A DNA stretch of 26,578 bases from a virus: the IMG/VR virus record IMGVR_UViG_3300037119_003911, positions 1 through 26,578 of that record, one strand, 5' to 3'. The position numbers were made by a program, and so were the translations under genes. The notes under the pieces were generated by a model that did no database searches, was not told the origin of the DNA, and was given only the letters and a program-made list of their open reading frames with translations. Positions 20,916-26,578 of this stretch are shown one piece after another; within the stretch, counting starts at the first letter, position 1; the number at the start of each line of letters is the position of its first letter.

Positions 20916-21271
20916 CAGGCAACCCCGGCCCTAGCGATGCGATGCGGGATGATCGAGTCGAACAGGGGCCGCAACAGTTGCGCTGACCCCGGCATGTACA
21001 GGTCAGGCGCGGGGATGAGCGCCCGGTACAGGACGATCACGCCCTGCTCGACGACGTACTGCAGATCGGCGGCCGGTGGTGGCCCATCCAGCACCGTGTC
21101 GGAATCGACGTACGCCTCGACTTCGATCCCGACGACCGGGACCAGCGCCCGGATGCGTTCGGCGTCGATGTCGCCGCCCTGTAACCGCAGGATGTGCAGG
21201 ACGGCGTTGGTGGTGTCGTCGACGTCGTACCAGACGCCGGACGCCGGCGGGGTGACACCGACGTCCGACAT
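20915..21271 (-). CDS. Head-tail connector (gp6-like)
   Basis: The 118-residue helical protein (TTNAVLHILRLQGGDIDAER, LQYVVEQGVIVLYRALIPAP, ending LLRPLFDSIIPHRIARAGVA) resembles the gp6-type head-completion proteins that form a ring beneath the portal and start the neck. It begins two bases after the short acidic protein. Four predicted helices match the known fold. The assignment is supported by order. Confidence 0.6.
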   Translation of the reverse strand: MSDVGVTPPASGVWYDVDDTTNAVLHILRLQGGDIDAERIRALVPVVGIEVEAYVDSDTVLDGPPPAADLQYVVEQGVIVLYRALIPAPDLYMPGSAQLLRPLFDSIIPHRIARAGVA

Positions 21272-21273
21272 GG

Positions 21274-21504
21274 TCAGCGGTCCTCGAGGGCCTCGACGAG
21301 CGTGACCCTGTTCTTGCCGGACTTCTCGGCGGCCAGGACGGCGTCGAGCTCGTCGGGGTTCTCATCCACATAGGCCTCGACGTCGGCGACGGTGTGCGCC
21401 CCCGGGTCGAACACGTCGTCGCCTTCGGGCGGCGGGTCGGTGTCGGCACCGGTCCAGATCGGGGCCAGCCCGACCGCTTCACGGTTCGGGTCGTCGAAAC
21501 TCAT
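21274..21504 (-). CDS. Short acidic head-associated protein
   Basis: A 76-residue protein ends AYVDENPDELDAVLAAEKSG KNRVTLVEALED. This Ala-Glu-Lys-x-Gly-Lys-Asn-Arg ending recurs in actinophage proteins encoded right after the capsid gene and resembles a Rho-terminator/SAP-like helical hairpin. It starts inside the capsid stop (ATGA). It may be a head-decoration or assembly factor; function is not established. Confidence 0.55.
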   Translation of the reverse strand: MSFDDPNREAVGLAPIWTGADTDPPPEGDDVFDPGAHTVADVEAYVDENPDELDAVLAAEKSGKNRVTLVEALEDR

Positions 21505-22718
21505 GGCGTCTTCGTGATCTTGATCACGCCGGTCGCCTCGATGACGACACAGTCGAAATCGCCGGCATAACCGACTTGGACGCCCCACACGGACGGCTCG
21601 ACAACCTGCAGGTTGCCGTACTTGTATTCGAACGCCTTCACCGCCGCTGTTGAGTAGACGAGGACCTGTCCGGCGTCGAGCCCCGCGGACATGACGGCGG
21701 GGATGCCGGAGATGTTCCCGACGGACCCGTTTGCGATGCTGCCGGCGGAGAACCCGATCCCGAACCCGTTCGACGGGTTGACCGGTGGGAACACCGGCCC
21801 GATGATGCCGAGCATGTCGGGCGACATCGCGATGACCGTCGTGCCTTGACCTTTCGTCGCCGCGAACACCGACCCGGCAGCCGTATAGACGGCGGCGGCG
21901 ATTTGTGCGGGGGTGTTGACGCCGGTCGGCAGGATCGGACCGGCCGTCCCGCCCGCCCACAGCACGTCGGCGGTCTCCTCCTCGGTCTCGATCGCGTATT
22001 GCTGGGCCAGGTCGTTGATGATCATGTCCAGGACCGCCGGGCTGGACCTGTTGATGTCCTGCTTCGACACGTTTACGTAGCCACCGAACGTGTCCGCACC
22101 GAGCGCGGTCTTCGTGACGAGCATCTTGCGGGACGCCAGCTCGGTCTTCTCACCGGCCTGCTTGGCAACCGATGTATGCTGGGTGACACGGGCGTACGAC
22201 CAGGCGCCGGAGCCGAGGTCGGTCGGGCCGATCGAGTTGACGAGCGGTCGGGCCACCTCGATGTAGTTGATGATGGGCGACACGATCGACTCGGGCAAGA
22301 GCCCCGGATTATCCGCCGTGGTCTGATGAGACGCGACCCGGTGGAACACCTCGAGCCGGTCCATCGCGGCATGATCGCCGAGCTGCCCGTAATACAGATC
22401 GGCGACGTAGGCGCCGGCGGAGCGGTACTCGACGGTGCCCGGCAGACCGGACCGGGTACGGGCCGATTCGAGCTCGGCGGACAGTTGCCGGGCCCGGTTC
22501 CGGGAATCGATGGCCACCTTGGATGCTTCGCGGAGCGGGTCGAGCTGGTCGACGAGAGCGGCGATACGGGTGCGGGCCCCGCCGATCATCTCCATCTCTT
22601 GCGAGTTCAGGTCACGGTTGGCGTCCTGGGCGGATGCGATGCATCCCTCGATCAGGGCGGTCCGTTCCTCGATCTCGGATTCCAGGCGGGCAATCATCGC
22701 GTCGGTCTGCGCGGGCAT
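21501..22718 (-). CDS. HK97-fold major capsid protein
   Basis: The 405-residue protein has an N-terminal coiled-coil scaffolding-like delta domain (about 1-90: MIARLESEIEERTALIEGCI, LREASKVAIDSRNRARQLSAE), removed by the phage protease in HK97 relatives. The HK97 fold follows, with YVNVSKQDINRSSPAVLDMIINDLAQQYAIE (E-loop/P-domain helix region) and GIPAVMSAGLDAG, VEPSVWGVQVGYAG near the end. It forms the icosahedral shell. An 86-bp gap separates it from the protease gene; AAAGAAG is a weak ribosome-binding site before the ATG. Confidence 0.9.
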   Translation of the reverse strand: MPAQTDAMIARLESEIEERTALIEGCIASAQDANRDLNSQEMEMIGGARTRIAALVDQLDPLREASKVAIDSRNRARQLSAELESARTRSGLPGTVEYRSAGAYVADLYYGQLGDHAAMDRLEVFHRVASHQTTADNPGLLPESIVSPIINYIEVARPLVNSIGPTDLGSGAWSYARVTQHTSVAKQAGEKTELASRKMLVTKTALGADTFGGYVNVSKQDINRSSPAVLDMIINDLAQQYAIETEEETADVLWAGGTAGPILPTGVNTPAQIAAAVYTAAGSVFAATKGQGTTVIAMSPDMLGIIGPVFPPVNPSNGFGIGFSAGSIANGSVGNISGIPAVMSAGLDAGQVLVYSTAAVKAFEYKYGNLQVVEPSVWGVQVGYAGDFDCVVIEATGVIKITKTP

Positions 22719-22804
22719 AACGGGCTTCTTTCGTGAACACCGGATAGGGATTCACGTCTCAGCTCGCACACTCACGGCCCTATGCGGACCGGCAGCGCCT
22801 GCGA
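22719..22804. other. Short non-coding gap before capsid gene
   Basis: The 86-bp spacer between protease and capsid genes, unusually long for this genome. A small GTGAATC...GTTCAC inverted repeat lies close to the capsid start. It might give a capsid-specific promoter or mRNA processing site; no clear promoter is visible. Confidence 0.4.
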
Positions 22805-23407
22805 CTACATCGACGGCAGTGAGGGACTGTAGCGCTCGGCGAGCAGCTCGGCCAGTACCCGATCCAAATTGGGGGTCGCCACCGGGCCGGCGGGGTCGGC
22901 GGTGCGGACGGCGAGCACCTTCGCGCCGGCATATGCCGGGGCGCCGGTGAGGGCGATGTGATCCAGCCATGCCTTGCGGATCGTGCGGGCCCGCCGGTCG
23001 GTCGACCACTGCTCGTCGGCCGGCTGGCGGACCTGGAACCCGATCGACGCACCCAACAGGCCTTCGGCGGCCATCTCCAACGCGTCGTCACCGTCACGGG
23101 TGTTCAACACCGGGCCGATCTCGGCGACCAGCCCCCGATCGTCACGCGGTTTCAGCTTGGACACCCATCCGATCGGCCGTTCCGAGTCGTGGGCCCGGTT
23201 CACTTTGAATTCGCGGGCCCGCATCTGGACCCCTTCGAACGCGCCACGGGTCACCGTCTCATCAACCCACCGGTCACGGATCAGCACCTTCGTCGGTTCG
23301 TCGTATGGGACGGCGACGACCTCGATGATCCGGTCGGCGAACCGGACCTCCAACGACGACGCGGCCCGTTCCTCGATGGGGCCGGCGGCCAGCTCGGCGA
23401 TGCTCAT
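22805..23407 (-). CDS. HK97-type prohead protease
   Basis: A 200-residue protein with the U35 prohead-protease layout: the KVNRAHDSERPIGWV segment holds the catalytic His73, and EGLLGASIGFQVRQ holds Ser121. It processes the capsid delta domain during maturation. The chosen start, MSIAELAAGP, has an AAGGAG site and overlaps the portal stop (ATGA); an upstream in-frame extension is Arg/Pro nonsense. It lies between portal and capsid, the standard place. Confidence 0.88.
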   Translation of the reverse strand: MSIAELAAGPIEERAASSLEVRFADRIIEVVAVPYDEPTKVLIRDRWVDETVTRGAFEGVQMRAREFKVNRAHDSERPIGWVSKLKPRDDRGLVAEIGPVLNTRDGDDALEMAAEGLLGASIGFQVRQPADEQWSTDRRARTIRKAWLDHIALTGAPAYAGAKVLAVRTADPAGPVATPNLDRVLAELLAERYSPSLPSM

Positions 23408-24627
23408 AGGGTGGCTCCTTGGGGGACGTTGCCGGTGACGATGAGACGTTCGATCCCGGCGACCTGGGCGGCGTCGAGGACACCGATGCGGGTCAGGATC
23501 TCCCACGTCTGTGCCCGCTCATACGGGCCGGGTTGGACGTAGGCGTCCCGGTTCACTTCGACGGTGGTTCCCCGCGGGAGGAGCCGGCCGGACAGGTCGG
23601 CCATCAAATGGTCGGCCATCGGTCGGAGCCCGGCCCGCCAGTGGTAGTCGAACAGGGCCGCGGTGTTGGCGTAGGTCATCGAGTCGCCGCCGGACGGCAA
23701 GCCGACGAGGAACGGTGGCAGGCCGAGCAGGACGGCGATGCGGGCCTCGTTCCAGGCGGAGAGTTCGACCATCGCCATGTCGGCCGGGTTGAACTGCAAC
23801 GTCTTGAAGTCGATCCCGCCGGACAGGACGGCCGGGAGGCCGAGGGTGGACATGCGGGCGTTCACCCATTGCGATTGCAGCTCGTACGCCTGTTGGGCGG
23901 TGAGGTCGTCGGGGTGGATCAGGACGGCGTTCGGGATGCCACCGGCGGCGGCGAACTGGGAGGCGTAGCGGGCCAGGCTGGCGGCGGCGACGAGTCGGGG
24001 GCCGGCGACCTCGAGCGGGCCGTGGCCGTGGGCGTCACCGGTGCGGGACTGGTACCGGATGTGGATCATGTCGTCGCCGACATCACCGGAGCCGATCGTG
24101 TACCGCCGGTAGGGGCCGTCCATCTCGACGTTGACCTGCCACGGCTCGACGACATGGAACCGGGCCGGATACCCCGTCGAATATCTGGCCGTCACCAGGA
24201 CGAACGTTTCGCCGGCCGACTGGTAGTCCCACAGAAGCTGCTTCGCGAACTCGTTCCACGACCCGTACATGTCCGGGTCCGGGTTCGTGATCCAATCCGC
24301 CGACAAGGTGGGTGCGGCGTCGACCAGGTACGGCGGCATCGACGCAAAGATGGACGAGTTCTTGTCGAGACACGCCCACGCCGTGTCGGTCAACGATTGG
24401 GCGCGGCCCCACCAGTTCGGGGTCGGCCACTCGGCCGGCCACCCGGACCAGGCGACCGGGCGGGGCGGGCCGGCACCGAATGGGCGGCCTGCCGGGGCGT
24501 CGATGAACTCGATCCCGTTCGGGTCGCCCGGTGTGGCGGTGGGGGGGCCGACGGTGGCCGGCGGGTTGGCGGCGGGGTCGTTGCCGTTCGGGATCAACTG
24601 GCGTTCTTCGATCCCGTGTTTCGCCAT
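23404..24627 (-). CDS. Portal protein (HK97 type)
   Basis: The 407-residue protein has a disordered Pro/Gly-rich N-terminus and then the phage_portal signature: WACLDKNSSIFASMPPYLVD, FVLVTARYSTGYPARFHVVE, HIRYQSRTGDAHGHGPLEVA, and the stem/wing segment LLGLPPFLVGLPSGGDSMTY. The C-terminal helices (LRPMADHLMADLSGRLLPRG) form the crown. Twelve copies form the vertex channel for packaging and the neck. It follows the terminase by 12 bases. Confidence 0.9.
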   Translation of the reverse strand: MAKHGIEERQLIPNGNDPAANPPATVGPPTATPGDPNGIEFIDAPAGRPFGAGPPRPVAWSGWPAEWPTPNWWGRAQSLTDTAWACLDKNSSIFASMPPYLVDAAPTLSADWITNPDPDMYGSWNEFAKQLLWDYQSAGETFVLVTARYSTGYPARFHVVEPWQVNVEMDGPYRRYTIGSGDVGDDMIHIRYQSRTGDAHGHGPLEVAGPRLVAAASLARYASQFAAAGGIPNAVLIHPDDLTAQQAYELQSQWVNARMSTLGLPAVLSGGIDFKTLQFNPADMAMVELSAWNEARIAVLLGLPPFLVGLPSGGDSMTYANTAALFDYHWRAGLRPMADHLMADLSGRLLPRGTTVEVNRDAYVQPGPYERAQTWEILTRIGVLDAAQVAGIERLIVTGNVPQGATL

Positions 24628-24639
24628 CGCTTAGCAATC

Positions 24640-26118
24640 CTAGGACACGGTGTCAATTGTCGACGGGGCATGGACAGTCGGCAGCTTCGCCGGTTTCGAA
24701 TCGACGAGCCACACCGCCAGCGACGCCGCCACGATCGGGGTCACATCACCGGCGTGATCACGGTCGAACACCCACCGGTCCCCCCGCTTACGTCTGGCGA
24801 GGACCGCTACGGCGTTCAGGAACCGGTCATCGCCCATGTGACCGACCCGGCGGGCAGTGACGGCATCGACGAACCAGCCGGCAGCGTCGGGGATGTCACG
24901 GGAGTCGATCTTGGCGATCCGGGCACCCGCCCGTTTCAACATCGGGGCCAAAGGGGCCGCCGGCCCATACGGGTCGATCACAACCCGGGCACTATGCGCG
25001 GCGGCAACCCCCGTCACGAACTCGACGACCCAATCGGTGCCCGGCCGTTGATCCACCAGTTCAACCGCGATGCGGTCACCCATCGCCCGGGCCGCGACCA
25101 CCGACGTCGAGCCGTGATCGGCAGTGCATTCCACCGCCAGGACCACACCCGGGCCCGCAGTGAGGTCGACACGCGGTAGCCGGTCCCACACGTCGGGAGA
25201 GATCACCTGCCGCGACGCCGACACCACCGTCCGGCACAGATACTCGCGGGCGAAGGCGTCGGTCCCAAGCGTCTCCGCCTGAAGCTCGAGCAGATCCCTC
25301 GAGATCCCGTCGGGCTGCTCATACGTGGGCATCACCCGGGCCCACACCGCAGGGTCCAACGGATCGTCATCGTCGGCGCATGAATACTCCAGCCACATCC
25401 GGCGCCGGTCACCCTCCGCGACGGCCCGCCGGCCGAGCTCGCGTTGCAGGTTCAGCAGTTCCGCCGACTCGTCACCGGCGTTCGAGATGATCACCAGTTG
25501 GGCGCCGAAACTGTTCCGGGCCCCGTCACGCTGCGCCATCGTCGGCGCCAACACATCCAACAGCCACGCCTCATGGGTCAACGCCTCGTCGATGATCGCC
25601 AGGTCGATCGACTTCCCACGGGCCCCGTCCTTCGACGGGGTCACGATCTCATACACCGACCCGTTGTCGAACCGGAGACATTCCGACCCGTGAGTCATCG
25701 TCGGCTTCCCACCGACGACATGGGCGGCGTACGGCGACCGCATGATCAGCGCGACGTGTTCCTTCCACTGCTCGAGCGCCGCCTGCCGGTTCTGGGCGGT
25801 GAACACGATGTGCTGCGGCCCGATCTCATGGCCGACCAGTAGCCGCAGCTCGGGCAGCGATGGCGCCATTGCCCGCAACACGACGTCACCGCCGGCCGAC
25901 GCCGTCTTCCCGGCCTGCCGACCGACGACGGTCCCAGACACCCGCGCCGCCAGCCGCCGCCCGTTCGCGCACGGCTCGAGCTCGTACATGACATCGGCCC
26001 GGTGTTGTTGCCAGACGTGAGGTTCGAACCCGAGGTTGTGCATCACGTCCGCCCACGCTTCGCCGAGCGTTGCCAGCCCGGACCGGGGCGTCCCGATCCG
26101 CGGACCGGCCGGTCTCAC
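24640..26118 (-). CDS. terL: Terminase large subunit
   Basis: The 492-residue protein has the two-domain TerL layout. The N-terminal ATPase has a P-loop-like GRQAGKT (66-72) and Walker B LAIIDEAL (173-180, Asp177-Glu178). The C-terminal RNase H-like nuclease has candidate metal residues in VVLAVECTADHGS (Glu330/Asp334), VVIDPYGPA (Asp382) and FDRDHAGD (Asp452/Asp458). The first usual Asp is Glu here. It packages DNA and cuts concatemers. The start was placed at GTG 26118 because it overlaps the HNH stop (GTGA); a longer reading would run through the HNH gene in another frame. It usually acts with a small subunit, which is not seen. Confidence 0.9.
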   Translation of the reverse strand: MRPAGPRIGTPRSGLATLGEAWADVMHNLGFEPHVWQQHRADVMYELEPCANGRRLAARVSGTVVGRQAGKTASAGGDVVLRAMAPSLPELRLLVGHEIGPQHIVFTAQNRQAALEQWKEHVALIMRSPYAAHVVGGKPTMTHGSECLRFDNGSVYEIVTPSKDGARGKSIDLAIIDEALTHEAWLLDVLAPTMAQRDGARNSFGAQLVIISNAGDESAELLNLQRELGRRAVAEGDRRRMWLEYSCADDDDPLDPAVWARVMPTYEQPDGISRDLLELQAETLGTDAFAREYLCRTVVSASRQVISPDVWDRLPRVDLTAGPGVVLAVECTADHGSTSVVAARAMGDRIAVELVDQRPGTDWVVEFVTGVAAAHSARVVIDPYGPAAPLAPMLKRAGARIAKIDSRDIPDAAGWFVDAVTARRVGHMGDDRFLNAVAVLARRKRGDRWVFDRDHAGDVTPIVAASLAVWLVDSKPAKLPTVHAPSTIDTVS

Positions 26119-26417
26119 CGTCGCCGCCTGGCCGGCTTCGGCGGACGGCCCAACAGCCGGTTGCGTTGCCGCACCACCGTCGCCGCACGCCACCCGCCCC
26201 GCCGCGTGTTGCACGACGCACACGCCGGCCGCAACACACAACACCCCGACCCTTCGACATGCCGGCCCTGGTGCTGCCAGAGGGCCGGGACATGGTCCGC
26301 TGTCGTCGCCCACCCTGAACAACGGTCGAGCTTGAGCCAACACCGCGGACGGCCCGCCAACAACTGGGCTCGGGCCCGCTGATATTCCGGCCCGTACGGA
26401 GAATTACGACGTGGCAT
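26115..26417 (-). CDS. Small HNH endonuclease beside terminase
   Basis: The 100-residue protein has the HNH core TTADHVPALWQHQGRH (Asp41-His42) and LRPACASCNTRRGG (Cys66/Cys69-Asn70), with Cys26/Cys33 (CWLKLDRC) able to complete a zinc site. HNH proteins encoded next to terminase genes in cos phages such as HK97 aid genome packaging and cleavage, by published family knowledge. It is the first gene of the leftward late operon here, with GGGAG as a weak ribosome-binding site, and its stop overlaps the terL start. A packaging role is inferred from location. Confidence 0.8.
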   Translation of the reverse strand: MPRRNSPYGPEYQRARAQLLAGRPRCWLKLDRCSGWATTADHVPALWQHQGRHVEGSGCCVLRPACASCNTRRGGWRAATVVRQRNRLLGRPPKPARRRR

Positions 26418-26578
26418 TATTCCATATCTCCCGATTTCATATCCCCGATATCACCATATTCGACCATATTCACCCCGATATCCGATATCCAAATCCCAAT
26501 ATCGCATATTCCGAAACCCCAATATCGCATATTCCGAATTCGTCGATTTCGGAGGGGGGGGCCGATTGGGACGTATCC
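26418..26578. repeat. Right-edge AT-rich repeat region
   Basis: The 161-bp gene-free edge carries GATATC motifs (about 26449, 26477 and 26484), many ATATC/CATATTC variants, and a run of eight G near the end. Reading outward, the motifs are the reverse complement of those at the left edge. The region also holds the start-proximal sequence of the HNH/terL operon, so a late promoter may lie here, but none is clear. Confidence 0.65.
26495..26538. repeat. Two 21-bp direct repeats, 23-bp period
   Basis: A 21-bp segment beginning CCCAATATCGCATATTCCG occurs identically at 26495-26515 and 26518-26538. It is built from the same ATATC-type motif as the edge tracts. Confidence 0.8.

Noticed and set aside
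23419-25179. Long plus-strand reading frame opposite portal and terminase
   Set aside because: Antisense to two clearly identified genes and without recognisable domains.
26118-26343. N-terminal extension of TerL
   Set aside because: Overlaps the HNH gene in another frame and is Cys/Gly/Ala-rich without similarity to TerL; the GTGA overlap start is more consistent.

Overview
The window looks like the compact genome, or nearly all of it, of a temperate, siphovirus-like tailed phage (or an excised prophage) of a high-GC actinobacterial host. The evidence is high GC, many GTG starts, genes packed with ATGA/GTGA stop-start overlaps, HK97-type head genes, a DUF5047-like tail hub and a dual-domain endolysin. 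A tRNA-Gly(GCC) 3' half, flanked on both sides by phage genes, is best read as attP, so the sequence is in the phage (unintegrated) arrangement. The assignment rests on family patterns recognised by eye; no database search was done.

Layout, reading the minus strand from the right edge leftwards. 26417-22805: HNH nuclease, large terminase, portal and prohead protease. 22718-19422: major capsid, a short acidic protein, two head-tail connectors, major tail protein and a gp10-like protein. 19418-10164: tape measure, large minor tail protein, hub, small baseplate proteins, collagen-like fibre and a LamG-like appendage protein. 10155-7947: lysis cassette with an amidase/GH25 endolysin, a two-TM holin and tiny membrane or unknown proteins.

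The lysogeny switch lies between 5577 and 7950. A plus-strand XRE repressor (6014-6358) runs convergently into the minus-strand tyrosine integrase (6344-7327). attP lies just beyond the integrase start. A plus-strand membrane-anchored gene (7585-7950), probably a lysogenic-conversion gene, sits on the other side of attP. An excisionase gene diverges from the repressor across a 248-bp repeat-rich control region. That region and the attP flank both carry CTACGG-type sites repeated every 10 bp.

From the excisionase leftwards runs the early/accessory operon. It holds a lipoprotein with a lysozyme-like fold, a tiny membrane protein, a VRR-NUC nuclease, a winged-helix protein with a QLSLF clamp-binding-like motif, a RecT-like annealing protein and a DnaD/replisome-organiser-like protein. 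Next comes an intergenic candidate origin with 11-bp iterons and a DnaA-box-like site. HNH, Zn-finger and cytosine-methylase-like genes, a 14-codon duplicated remnant, a small membrane protein and a P-loop kinase follow. Both window edges are AT-rich and packed with GATATC/GGATAT motifs in opposite orientations, forming a dyad-like non-coding region if the ends join.

Two usual modules are missing: no small terminase subunit and no frameshifted tail-assembly chaperone pair can be seen. The 300-base-scale non-coding stretches are the two edges, 2296-2542, 5766-6013 and 7328-7584; each is described below.
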